Assembly (NCBI GenBank): GCA_016720145.1 | Contig: JADJXV010000012.1 | Span: 62,001 to 126,000, forward strand | DNA from: Ignavibacteria bacterium | GTDB lineage: Bacteria; Bacteroidota; Ignavibacteria; Kapaibacteriales; UBA961 | Direction: 5' to 3' | DNA length: 64,000 bases | Part shown: positions 27,793 to 36,195 of the stretch, piece after piece | How positions within the stretch are numbered: position 1 is the first letter of the stretch | Layout of the letters: the number at the start of each line of letters is the position of its first letter | Made by a program: the position numbers and the translations under genes | The notes under the pieces: generated by a model | Told to the model about the DNA's origin: nothing | Seen by the model: only the letters and a program-made list of their open reading frames with translations | The model's database searches: none

Positions 27793-28233
27793 ATGAGACT
27801 TAAATATCATAGAGAAATAAAAGATAATGAGATAGCATGTAATTTAACAGATTTTCAAGAATGCGAAAGAGAAGCCTTTCGTTTTGTCTTTTCTGATATA
27901 AATAATCCAAAAAATTATGAACCGGTTTATATTATAAATCCTAAACGAAAAACCGATGAAATTCAGCAAGAGAGATACCATTGTACTGGTTATGCTTTAT
28001 CTTTTTTTCATTCACAACTTTCAGCCAAAAAGAGATATTTAACATTAATTTCTGACAAACCAAAACTTTATAAAATACTTGGCACTCACATTGCGCAAGG
28101 TGTTCTAGAACATCAAGATGGAATTTCAGATGAGCCAAATGATTTGGGACATTTCAGTCACTTTGAATATGAGAATAGAGATTTAAGTATTAAATTTAGA
28201 ATTGTTGAAGCAATCATAAATTACAATGACTAA
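27793..28233 (+). CDS. hypothetical protein, first gene of an AT-rich two-gene islet
   Basis: I do not recognise the family. The protein is soluble, about 146 residues, charged and without a signal peptide or membrane segment (MRLKYHREIKDNEIACNL; YHCTGYALSFFHSQLSAKK). A longer start at 27736 is possible; I chose 27793 because the upstream residues look non-coding. Its last codons overlap the start of the next gene by 8 bp, so the two are coupled. Base composition is visibly more AT-rich than the WG gene before and the ABC exporter after, which suggests acquisition. The small-soluble-pair form would suit an immunity or toxin-associated role, but nothing shows this directly. Confidence 0.55.
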   Translation: MRLKYHREIKDNEIACNLTDFQECEREAFRFVFSDINNPKNYEPVYIINPKRKTDEIQQERYHCTGYALSFFHSQLSAKKRYLTLISDKPKLYKILGTHIAQGVLEHQDGISDEPNDLGHFSHFEYENRDLSIKFRIVEAIINYND

Positions 28234-28687
28234 CCTCATAGGAATATCAAGTACCATATTAAATGTATCAATTAAAAAATTGATAGGTGTGCTTCTATTT
28301 GCAGAATTTCCGTCAACTATTGTGTTTGCCGGTAGAGACGGAGAACCGATTATTAAGGAATGGGTTGATTGTTCTGATAATGGTGATACAGACCGATATT
28401 TCTATTATAAGACAACAAAATTTCTTTTAAAGAAATTCATTCATGGTAGAATATCCCACCAAGATTTGATTCTCAATTCAACAGATGGATTGCTCTATTT
28501 TCAGGATATTCAGAATTCAAAGCCAATTAATCATATTATTATTTCTTGTAAACACCTTCCTCAGGAATATACACCTTCTAGCAATTTCTATCTACAAGAA
28601 AATGATGGCGTTGATTTACATAGAATTACTACCTATTTTGAACTTGAAAATATCTCATTAACTCCCCCTTTATCAAGTATCATTTAA
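28226..28687 (+). CDS. hypothetical protein, DUF6575-like, second gene of the islet
   Basis: A 153-residue soluble protein. The centre (LLFAEFPSTIVFAGRDGEPIIKEWVDC, then RYFYYKTTKFLLKKFIHGRISHQDLIL) resembles the DUF6575-type pattern: a strand pair with a short Asp/Glu segment, a YF strand and a helix ending in a small G-R-I loop. This is a loose recollection of the family, not a search. It begins at an ATG overlapping the first gene's stop region (8 bp) and is AT-rich like that gene. The function is unknown; a DNA-mobility or defence association is only a guess. Confidence 0.5.
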   Translation: MTNLIGISSTILNVSIKKLIGVLLFAEFPSTIVFAGRDGEPIIKEWVDCSDNGDTDRYFYYKTTKFLLKKFIHGRISHQDLILNSTDGLLYFQDIQNSKPINHIIISCKHLPQEYTPSSNFYLQENDGVDLHRITTYFELENISLTPPLSSII

Positions 28688-28995
28688 TAACTAACTCCTT
28701 CAAAGGAAACGGAACGAAGTTTTAGAAATAGAGCCGAGGTTGGCAAGACAAGTGTTGGATTCGAAAAATTTGAACCGAAATACTATAATTAACACTTATC
28801 AAATTTGATAATCGCTATAAAAAAAGAAGAGCGAACAAACAATTATCATCAGTTAATTCAATAAGTTAACAAAGATTGTCCAGCATAATTTAGAAATCAC
28901 ACCAAACCACCACTCACCCTCTCAAATACTCACCCTACTCAATCCGTCACCCCGCGCCGAACATTTTTTTTAAGACCCAATATTTATAGTGCATA
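28688..28995. other. 308-bp non-coding gap with a perfect palindrome
   Basis: No gene is seen. The gap holds a 16-bp perfect palindrome TTATCAAATTTGATAA (28796-28811), which could be an operator or a small hairpin. The stretch up to 28985 contains C-rich sequence and a T-run (about 28967-28974) before the exporter start. Nothing else is supported. Confidence 0.35.
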
Positions 28996-30807
28996 ATGAG
29001 TAAAAGCGACCGACGTTCCAGACGAGTTTCCGATATTCCTGCCCCGAAATTATCCCGCGACGAATCCAAAAAACAGCTTTTTTTCCTGCTTTCCTTTTAC
29101 AAGCCGTATCAGTATAAAGCATTGATCGCGCTTGTGATTATGATTATCACCGCCTCTGTCGGACTGCTCTTTCCTCGGCTCGTGGGTATGATCCTCGATG
29201 CAGTGCTGCACCCCGACATTTCAAAGTTTACACCCGGCACTCTCGCCGGCGCGCTTTTGGGTGTGATTGTGATTCAATTCGGAATTCGCTATATATTTTC
29301 GATGCAGCTTGCGACGATTACTGAGAATGTGATAGCCACGCTGCGAACGCAAGTATTCGAACATTTAATCCGCCTGCCTATGACATTTTTTGGCGAACGC
29401 CGCGTTGGTGAATTATCCTCCCGCCTCTCGTCCGACCTCACGCAAATCCAGGAAACTTTCTCCTTTGCAATACTTGAATTACTCCGGCAAACGATCTTTC
29501 TCGTTGGTGGCGTGGCATTTATCGTGAGCAAAAGCATGAATCTCGCCGCACCAATCCTGCTTGCAATGCCGATTTTGGTGGCAATTGCCGTGTTATTTGG
29601 CAAGAAAATGAGGGTCTATAGCACCAAAACGCAGGACGCACTCGCGCAGTCAGCAACAATAGTCGAGGAAACGCTTCAGGGTATTGCCAGCGTAAAGTCT
29701 TATGCGAATGAACGTTACGAAGCAGACCGCTATCGTAGTGCCTTGCAGAGTACGATCACCCTCGCCATCAAAACCGCGAAAATGCGGTCGGCGTTTATCT
29801 CATTTATCCTCTTTGCATTTTTTGGGGGAATTGCCGGCGTGATATGGTATGGCGGCACGCTTGTGCAGCAGGGCGATATTACGATCGGCGACTTTGCGAC
29901 CTTCCTCATGTATGCGATGTTTGTCGGCGGCGCGATGGGAAGTTTTGCCGAATTATTCTCGCAAGTCCAGAAATCATTGGGAGCTGCGGTGAGAATTCAG
30001 GAAATTTTAGGCGAGACAATTGAGCCAATTACAAGCGATTCGAACATCACCGTGCGTTCGATTCAGGTCGAAGATCTCTCGTTTCATTACCCTTCACGTC
30101 CCGAAATTCCGGCTGTGAAAAACATCTCGATGACGATTGGCGCCGGCAAGCGCGTGGCATTTGTCGGTGAAAGCGGCGCCGGGAAAAGCACGATGGCAGG
30201 ACTCATTCAACGTTTTTACGAGCCGACTTCGGGACGTATTCTCTTTGATAATCAGCCGTCGGACAGTTTTCATTTGACCGATATTAGGCGGAATATTGCC
30301 GTCGTTCCGCAGGATATCGTGCTATTTGGCGGTACCATTCTCGAGAATATCCGCTATGGAAATTTAGACGCGACCGAGGAACAAGTCCTTCATTCAGCAG
30401 CACTTGCTAATGCAACGGAATTCATCGATAAATTCCCTGAAAAGCTCCACACGCTAGTCGGCGAACGTGGTATCAAGCTCTCGGGCGGACAGCGTCAGCG
30501 GATTGCCATTGCCCGCGCGATTTTGCGGAATCCACCGATTCTCATTCTCGATGAAGCGACGAGTTCGCTCGACTCCGAAAGCGAATATCTGATTCAGGAA
30601 GCGCTCGAACGCCTGATGGCGAGCCGCACGACGATTATTATCGCGCACCGTTTATCGACAATTCGCACTTGTGATACGATTTTTGTGTTTTCGAAAGGAC
30701 AGATTATCGAGTCCGGCACGCATGACGAGCTCATCGCACACGACAGCAAGTACGCGCGGCTTTCGGCGCTGCAATTTGAGAGGTTTTCGAGTGCGGCGGA
30801 TGAGTGA
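28996..30807 (+). CDS. ABC exporter, MsbA/multidrug type (TMD-NBD fusion)
   Basis: A 603-residue half-transporter. Six membrane helices occupy residues ~35-340, with ERRVGELSSRLSSDLTQIQETF as the coupling region of exporter type. The nucleotide-binding domain is complete: Walker A GESGAGKST (about 394-402), Q-loop VVPQDIVLFGG, signature LSGGQRQRIAIARAIL (about 495), Walker B ILILDEATSSLDSESE and H-loop IIAHRLS. It would act as a homodimer exporting lipid, drug or peptide; the substrate is not readable from sequence. The start at 28996 fits the length. The next plus-strand gene is 114 bp downstream and AT-rich, so an operon is doubtful. Confidence 0.93.
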   Translation: MSKSDRRSRRVSDIPAPKLSRDESKKQLFFLLSFYKPYQYKALIALVIMIITASVGLLFPRLVGMILDAVLHPDISKFTPGTLAGALLGVIVIQFGIRYIFSMQLATITENVIATLRTQVFEHLIRLPMTFFGERRVGELSSRLSSDLTQIQETFSFAILELLRQTIFLVGGVAFIVSKSMNLAAPILLAMPILVAIAVLFGKKMRVYSTKTQDALAQSATIVEETLQGIASVKSYANERYEADRYRSALQSTITLAIKTAKMRSAFISFILFAFFGGIAGVIWYGGTLVQQGDITIGDFATFLMYAMFVGGAMGSFAELFSQVQKSLGAAVRIQEILGETIEPITSDSNITVRSIQVEDLSFHYPSRPEIPAVKNISMTIGAGKRVAFVGESGAGKSTMAGLIQRFYEPTSGRILFDNQPSDSFHLTDIRRNIAVVPQDIVLFGGTILENIRYGNLDATEEQVLHSAALANATEFIDKFPEKLHTLVGERGIKLSGGQRQRIAIARAILRNPPILILDEATSSLDSESEYLIQEALERLMASRTTIIIAHRLSTIRTCDTIFVFSKGQIIESGTHDELIAHDSKYARLSALQFERFSSAADE

Positions 30808-30921
30808 TTGTATTTAATTTTGTTGGGTCTTATAGCCATCGTAGGGGCGAAGACCAAACAACTAAAATTGTCAGAGAACCATATTTATTCATCAATTTGT
30901 CTTCGTTATAACTTAATAATT

Positions 30922-31593
30922 ATGATACTCGAATACCCAACAGAATATCGAGATTCTAAAGGAATAGAAAAAAGTACATTCATAACTGACGGTAAAAGTC
31001 TGAAAATCAAATTACGTTCTATTGAATTTGAGGGACATTTTTGGGATCTTAGACCATTAAGCCAAAACAATGTGAGAATTAAAGAACTATTTGTTATACA
31101 AGACCAAGATATTTTACAACCCATATATAATAAAGACGGTTCATTTCGCGCCTATGTATCATATTATGCTGGATCGCTCACTGAATATTCTTTGAAAATT
31201 CAGATGCCAATCAAAGTGATAATGCACAATGATAAGGAAGCCAATGCTCTCATAGAATTTGAATTATTTCCAGGTGAACTCTATTTTGTTTTCGAAGGAA
31301 ATCGGTACAATTTTGAGCGACCTAATTTCGAATACGGATTATCTCCTGAATTCACAACTTCTTTCAATATCAAATACATTAAATGTTGTACGAATTGTAA
31401 ATATTCAGAATACGACCCTTTTGGCAATGACGATTATGGAGATTTGATGTGTTTCAAAAACAGCAAAGAAGAATGGTCAAAATTAGGTTATATCGCATTA
31501 AAACACATGAGTAACCAAAACTGGTATAAAGACTTGAACGTGGAAAAAACACAAGAAGCTTTTTGGTGTGATGAATTTGCGCTCAAAGAATAA
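30922..31593 (+). CDS. conserved hypothetical protein with C-terminal cysteine cluster (DUF6304-like)
   Basis: A 223-residue soluble protein from MILEYPTEYR. The N-terminal half is beta-rich (STFITDGKSLKIKLRSIEFEG). The C-terminal part has CCTNCKYSEYDPFGNDDYGDL, then MCFKN and FWCDE, a set of Cys that could bind a metal. This looks like DUF6304, small proteins found in Bacteroidota beside toxin and immunity genes; the match is by memory. A start at 30808 would overlap the exporter stop region and add a leader typical of non-coding sequence. The gene is AT-rich compared with its neighbours, as is the islet at 27793. Function unknown. Confidence 0.62.
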   Translation: MILEYPTEYRDSKGIEKSTFITDGKSLKIKLRSIEFEGHFWDLRPLSQNNVRIKELFVIQDQDILQPIYNKDGSFRAYVSYYAGSLTEYSLKIQMPIKVIMHNDKEANALIEFELFPGELYFVFEGNRYNFERPNFEYGLSPEFTTSFNIKYIKCCTNCKYSEYDPFGNDDYGDLMCFKNSKEEWSKLGYIALKHMSNQNWYKDLNVEKTQEAFWCDEFALKE

Positions 31594-31653
31594 CATTACG
31601 TACATTCATTGGTAATACTCAGAAATTTAGAATCTACGTTCACTTTTAATCCT

Positions 31654-32385
31654 ATGAAAATACTCCTACAAACTATCCTCATCATCCTCGCCGTGACCAC
31701 TGCCTCCGCAGAACAAGCATTAGAAATTACCCACCTGACGGGTGATGTGTATGTCTATACAACATACCACGATTATAATCACCAACCTTTTCCTTCCAAT
31801 GGAATGTATGTCGTTACAAGCGAAGGTGTTGTGATGATTGATACGCCGTGGGATACGACGCAGTTCCAGCCATTGCTCGATAGTATTTATGCGCGTCATC
31901 AGCAGCGTGTGGTGCTGTGTATTGCGACGCATTTTCATGATGACCGAAGTGCCGGGCTCAACTATTACAAGCAAAAGGGTGTGCGTACTTTTACTTCGAA
32001 GCAGACGTACGAACTCTGCTCGGCCAAGGAGAATGCACGTGCTGAGTTTACCTTTACCGACGACACGACGTTCACGGTCGGCAATCATACCTTTAGCGCT
32101 TATTATCCGGGCGAGGGTCACACGAAGGATAATATCGTTGTGTGGATGAATAACGAAAAAATTCTTTACGGCGGTTGTCTCGTTAAAAGCGTTGATAATG
32201 ATGGACTTGGTAATATTGCTGATGCCAATATTAAAGCTTGGACGCCGACGATTAAGAATGTCATCCGAAAATTCCCCCATCCGAAATTTATCATTCCCGG
32301 ACATTTTTCATGGATGGATACCGGCGCGCTCAAGCATACGCTCATGCTCCTTCGCAAGTACAGCAAAACGCTTAAAAGACGCTAA
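31654..32385 (+). CDS. subclass B1 metallo-beta-lactamase, BlaB-like
   Basis: A 243-residue periplasmic enzyme expected to hydrolyse beta-lactams including carbapenems. It has a signal peptide (MKILLQTILIILAVTTASA) and all six B1 zinc ligands in order: H93, H95 and D97 of HFHDD, H156 of GEGHT, C175 of YGGCLVKS and H217 of IPGHFSW. The GGC-KS segment is the feature that marks B1 enzymes rather than B2, B3 or glyoxalase-type hydrolases. Sequence around VYVYTTYHDYN and LGNIADANIKAW is close in pattern to BlaB of Elizabethkingia. The start at 31654 gives the signal; a start at 31609 adds an out-of-character leader. No insertion sequence flanks it, so it may be an intrinsic chromosomal gene. Confidence 0.92.
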   Translation: MKILLQTILIILAVTTASAEQALEITHLTGDVYVYTTYHDYNHQPFPSNGMYVVTSEGVVMIDTPWDTTQFQPLLDSIYARHQQRVVLCIATHFHDDRSAGLNYYKQKGVRTFTSKQTYELCSAKENARAEFTFTDDTTFTVGNHTFSAYYPGEGHTKDNIVVWMNNEKILYGGCLVKSVDNDGLGNIADANIKAWTPTIKNVIRKFPHPKFIIPGHFSWMDTGALKHTLMLLRKYSKTLKRR

Positions 32386-32410
32386 CTGTATCTTCTATAT
32401 TCCCTTCCTC

Positions 32411-33835
32411 TTACTTTGTCATTAATTCGACAGTTACCGGTGCTGACAAATTACCTGCAGTATCTACCGCATAGAGTGAGTAGATATAGGATTGTCCTTG
32501 CGTAATTGATGATGAGTCAGTATAATTTGACTGCACAACAGGCGAGTCGGTGAGGTAAAATTGAATTGCAGGATTCGAAGCAATCGCGCGGCGGATATGG
32601 TATCCGGCCAGATCTTTTTCAGGGTTTTTGAGCCAAGTAAGTGTCGGTTTGCTATCGTGAATGCTAATTTTCAGTCCTTGTGGCGATGTCGGTGGTGTTC
32701 GATTAACTCTTCTAAATTCAACAGTATCCGATGATGTACTCATCATACCAGAGCGAGATTTAGAACGGATAAAATAATAATACGGCGTGCCTTCTTCAAG
32801 ATCTATATCAAGCCACGAATCGGCTTTCTCCTGAAATTCACTCACCGGAAATACTCGGTGGTAATTTTTCAAGCGATCGATTGATTTCCATACTTCGACA
32901 GTATTCTCACCCGAACTCTCCCACCGCATACGCATACCATTTCCAAATTCTTCTGTTGAGATATTTTTAGGTGAGTTGACCATTACTGCCCGTGGTGTTG
33001 ATTGCACCATCAGGCTTGGAATACTCTCAAAACCAAACGCATTCACAGCGCGGACTTCGTAATAATACGTGGAGTCGTTGGTGACAAACTTATCTACAAA
33101 TTCCTGATTATGAAGCTTAGTACCACCTTTTGTGATTTTGACCGGGAATATCGGGGATGAATTCACTCGTTCATATTTACCAAGTAGTTGCGATGAACGA
33201 TAGACATTATAACCATTGACAAGGCCTCGTTCGAGGGAATTTTCTGTGTGAGGCCACTTCAAGAGTATTGTTTCTTCAGCAGGGACAGCTTCGAGGGTTT
33301 GGACGGTAGGTACTTCTTCGTTTTTACTTGAATTGATAGCTTGGCTGAGGGCAATTTCACGTTCTTTTCCATTAACTAACGCCGAGATTTTATACTGAAT
33401 TTCACCTTTTGGCGGAAGTGAATCGACGTACATTTCTCCCATCACTCGGGGGAAATCCGGATAAATTTGACAAAGTAAGTCGAAATTAGACATTGCTTTA
33501 GGTGAAGCAAGAAAACGTTGATAGCTCGAGGAGTCGATTCCTTTTTCGGGTAATGATATACCTAAAAGTCCTAAAAAGAGTTCAGCTTGTGTGCCAAGCA
33601 ACCTCCGAATTTCTTGATTGTCGGTCATCCGTTTCACCGGAGATTCTGTAATTAACTTCCAATCTCCATCGGCACTTTTTCGGTAAATATTACATCCCTC
33701 AAGCGAGGTTGAACGTTCCGGTTTCCAGCGGAGATAGACTTTTCCTTCTTTACAAAAGCTGAGCACGCGACCGGTTTGCGCAGCCGCATTTCCGGAGCAG
33801 AACACTATAATAAGGATGAGGCAGAAGTACTTCAT
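32411..33835 (-). CDS. fibronectin type III domain protein, secreted
   Basis: A 474-residue protein with signal peptide MKYFCLILIIVFCSGNAAAQ. At least three Fn3-like modules are visible by their YNVYR/YYYEV/YYYFI strands: GYNVYRSSQLLGKYERVNS then STYYYEVRAVNAFGFES; RMRWESSGENTVEVWKSI then TPYYYFIRSKSRSG; and PTLTWLKNPEKDLAGYHI then SYIYSLYAVDTAGNLS at the end. The N-terminus (VYLRWKPERSTSLEGCNIYR) looks like a degenerate module. There is no T9SS sorting domain, so it is likely periplasmic or handled by another route. It is convergent with the MBL gene (25 bp apart). The function is unknown, probably protein or glycan binding. Confidence 0.75.
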   Translation of the reverse strand: MKYFCLILIIVFCSGNAAAQTGRVLSFCKEGKVYLRWKPERSTSLEGCNIYRKSADGDWKLITESPVKRMTDNQEIRRLLGTQAELFLGLLGISLPEKGIDSSSYQRFLASPKAMSNFDLLCQIYPDFPRVMGEMYVDSLPPKGEIQYKISALVNGKEREIALSQAINSSKNEEVPTVQTLEAVPAEETILLKWPHTENSLERGLVNGYNVYRSSQLLGKYERVNSSPIFPVKITKGGTKLHNQEFVDKFVTNDSTYYYEVRAVNAFGFESIPSLMVQSTPRAVMVNSPKNISTEEFGNGMRMRWESSGENTVEVWKSIDRLKNYHRVFPVSEFQEKADSWLDIDLEEGTPYYYFIRSKSRSGMMSTSSDTVEFRRVNRTPPTSPQGLKISIHDSKPTLTWLKNPEKDLAGYHIRRAIASNPAIQFYLTDSPVVQSNYTDSSSITQGQSYIYSLYAVDTAGNLSAPVTVELMTK

Positions 33836-33953
33836 GGGACAAAATCAGCATTCTGTATAACTAATTTATATATTAACGTGAGTTCGGTATAGCCACCCCT
33901 CATACTATGCAAGAATAGAAGCAAGATAGATGGAATTGCGAGATACAGTTCTC

Positions 33954-34175
33954 CATCCCTGAAAGGGATGAACTTCAATAGCCACCGATGAAATCGGTGG
34001 AGAAATACAGCGTTCCCAAACAAACCCTGAAGGGGTTTAACTACGGTATGGACGTGATTAAACCCTTTCAGGGTTTGTGGATTACCTGTCTATTTCCCCA
34101 GCATTTCATGCGGGGCTATTGAAATTGAAGCCCTTCAGGCTTCTCGAATGTCGTCGCTGTTGTTATCCCGAATTC
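33954..34175 (+). repeat. composite six-palindrome intergenic element, copy A3
   Basis: This is the best-preserved copy: M1 CATCCCTGAAAGGGATG, M2 CCACCGATGAAATCGGTGG, M3 AAACCCTGAAGGGGTTTAA, M4 TTAAACCCTTTCAGGGTTT, M5 (C)CCAGCATTTCATGCGGGG, M6 GAAGCCCTTCAGGCTTC, ending GTTATCCCGAATTC. M3 and M4 are nearly exact complements. Weaker similarity to A2 extends about 80 bp upstream (GATAGA-GAGATACAG). It ends about 16 bp before the stop of the minus-strand FAH gene. Confidence 0.78.
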
Positions 34176-34191
34176 ACGTGATATTAAGAAA

Positions 34192-35196
34192 TTACGCTTC
34201 ACCTTCCAGCGCAATCGTATTCGATAAATTCCCCAGTAAATCTATCGAACATTCCACAATATCACCATCAACGAGCCACATCGGTGGTGTGAAAACTTTA
34301 CTGCCATTGAGCTCAAGAAAACATCCAGTTCCGCATGTCCCGCTGCCAATCACATCGCCCGGATAGAGCGTCACACCATAGCTTGCGCGCTCGATAATTT
34401 GGGCAAATGTCCAGCTCATGTCTTTTACATTCCCGAGCGAAATGTCTTGTCCGTTGATAACTGTCTTCATCGTAAGATCATATTTATCACCATGTTCGGT
34501 GGGGATTTTCCGTTCTTCGAGTTCGTCTTTAGTTACGAGCCACGGTCCGAGCGACGTCGCAAAGTCTTTCCCTTTGGCAGGACCGAGATTGAGCTTCATT
34601 TCCTGCATTTGGAGTGCTCGGGCGCTCCAGTCATTCATCACCAAGTAGCCGGCGATGTAGCTGTCTGCGTCTTTTACAGCTATATTTTTACCTTGCTTGC
34701 CGATGACGATTGCGCATTCGAGTTCGAAGTCTAACTGATTGAGATGTAACTCTTGTACAGGAATTTCCCCCGGTCCAAACACTGCCTGATGATTCGTAAA
34801 ATAAAATATAGGAATATCATCAAATTCGGGGATCATTTCTAGTCCGCGGTTACGGCGGGCTGCCTCGACGTGTTGGCGGAATGCATAGCCGTCGCGCATG
34901 GAGGTAGGTCGTGGTACGGGTGAACAAAGCGTGACTGATTCGGCGAAATACCAAATTTCTGCGAGGTCTTCTTTGGCGGTGTGCTGCAAGAACCACGCCT
35001 CAATTGCGCGCGCTTCATTCATTGCTACGTCGCCAAGTCTCAGAAAATCAAGTATAGTTGACGGTAGATATCCTGCGTGTAACTCTGCCTGACCAATTGC
35101 AGCACGATGAGCAAATTCAAGATCAAGTATTCTATTTTCAATCAATAATCCAAGGCGTTCAATGCCGGTAATCGGCGAATATGTTACAAGTTTCAT
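34192..35196 (-). CDS. fumarylacetoacetate hydrolase family protein
   Basis: A 334-residue member of the FAH superfamily, metal-dependent hydrolases or isomerases of acylpyruvate-type substrates. The core is seen from DDIPIFYFTNHQAVFGPGEI through LDFELECAIVIGKQGKNI (metal-binding Glu residues), YIAGYLVMNDWSARALQ, GPAKGKDFATSLGPWLVT and LYPGDVIGSGTCGTGC. The N-terminal ~95 residues are the usual lid domain. In this clade fumarylacetoacetase or 2-keto-4-pentenoate-type activity is expected, but the substrate is not fixed by these motifs. It is separate from the methyltransferase upstream by 86 bp, and the repeat copy A3 follows it. Confidence 0.88.
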   Translation of the reverse strand: MKLVTYSPITGIERLGLLIENRILDLEFAHRAAIGQAELHAGYLPSTILDFLRLGDVAMNEARAIEAWFLQHTAKEDLAEIWYFAESVTLCSPVPRPTSMRDGYAFRQHVEAARRNRGLEMIPEFDDIPIFYFTNHQAVFGPGEIPVQELHLNQLDFELECAIVIGKQGKNIAVKDADSYIAGYLVMNDWSARALQMQEMKLNLGPAKGKDFATSLGPWLVTKDELEERKIPTEHGDKYDLTMKTVINGQDISLGNVKDMSWTFAQIIERASYGVTLYPGDVIGSGTCGTGCFLELNGSKVFTPPMWLVDGDIVECSIDLLGNLSNTIALEGEA

Positions 35197-35282
35197 GGGT
35201 TGTTACTCTTTGAATTAATAAGGAGATATAGTAATTTTTATAAATAATTTCTCATCAGCGTACATCTTATAAATCAGCGTCA

Positions 35283-35976
35283 TCAGCGTTTAGTATTTAC
35301 CTTACGTGCAATCACATACACTTCTATTCCGGTAAGGTATTGATAGAGAATCGCGAGTCGGCGTTTCAAGCTCGTTTTTTCCCCCATATACTTTCCAAAA
35401 CTCTTCATAGCTACGGTGCCTGCCTTGAGGGTGAGTCCATTGCTCGGACGTTGGGAACGGATAGTAATAACATCGAAACCGGCGCGCTCGACGACATTTT
35501 TAAGTGATTGTACAGTAAAGTGATAGCAATGATTTTCGGGTTGGAACCATATCCAGCGATGCTTGAGGAGGCGGCTCCACAGTGAACCGAAGTCGGGCAC
35601 GCGGATAGCAATAATCCCATCTGAAGTCAGGAGAGAATGTATTGATTCCAGCATAGCGAGCGGGTCCCCTGTATGCTCTAGTGAGTGCCAAAGTACAGCA
35701 ATATCAATGGGTTGGGTGATTTCATCAAGATTGGGCACGACAGGTATTCCAATTTTGACTGCATCTTTGCGTGCCGATTCGGAGGGTTCCACCCCGACGA
35801 CTTGATAGCCGAACCTTCGAGCTTCGTCTAAGAATGGAGCGCGGTCGCAGCCGATATCCAAAATAGTAGCGGGAGGTTGATGTAAGGAAATAATATCACT
35901 AAGTAGCTTTATTTGCTCAGGGAGCCGAGACCAACGTCGCATTTCGGCGGCAGTTGCTTGTTGGAAAATGTCATGA
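35283..35976 (-). pseudogene. class I SAM methyltransferase, 3' part after a frameshift
   Basis: This is the methyltransferase core of a gene whose 5' part is the next entry. Visible motifs are TILDIGCDRAPFL (SAM-binding motif I), YQVVGVEPSE, DIAVLWHSLEHTGDP and IIAIRVPDFGSLWSRLL, followed by FQPENHCYHFTVQSLKNVVE, typical of methyltransferases acting on glycolipid or polysaccharide substrates. Its longest ATG frame begins at 35942, but the frame is open upstream and gives TAAEMRRWSRLPEQ, the normal linker. Inserting one A at TT 35977-35978 (plus strand) joins it to the zinc-ribbon part as TRLNHDIFQQATAAEMRRW. The frameshift is either a sequence error or a recent break; an intact form of about 290 residues is expected. 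Confidence 0.75.
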
Positions 35977-36160
35977 TTAAGCGCGTATTTTGAGAATAAT
36001 ACGCCTCACGATAAGCGTCGGTCGGAATGTTGGCTAGGGAGGTGAGCCCACAATCGTTGCATTCGGCAAGTGCTGTATCGCCCTGATTAAACTGACGGCG
36101 TTCGCCACCGCATACGACACAACGAGAGAGCTTTTGCACTTGGTTTTCGGGAACGGTCAT
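35977..36160 (-). pseudogene. class I SAM methyltransferase, 5' zinc-ribbon part before a frameshift
   Basis: The start MTVPENQVQKLSRCVVCGG is followed by CNDCGL, a CxxC-CxxC zinc-ribbon-like pair that often precedes a class I methyltransferase core in one polypeptide. YREAYYSQNTRL is the last in-family segment; beyond it the frame gives unrelated LPPKCDVGLGSLSK and stops at 35909. A single missing base at 35977-35978 explains the break. The two parts together are one gene on the minus strand. Confidence 0.72.
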
Positions 36161-36195
36161 TCTAATCCAATTACTTGATATTGAAGAGATTGCAA

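Noticed and set aside
31654..32385. A glyoxalase II or RNase Z-type MBL-fold hydrolase
   Set aside because: The HFHDD, GGC-KS and GH-F ligand pattern including C175 belongs to B1 beta-lactamases.
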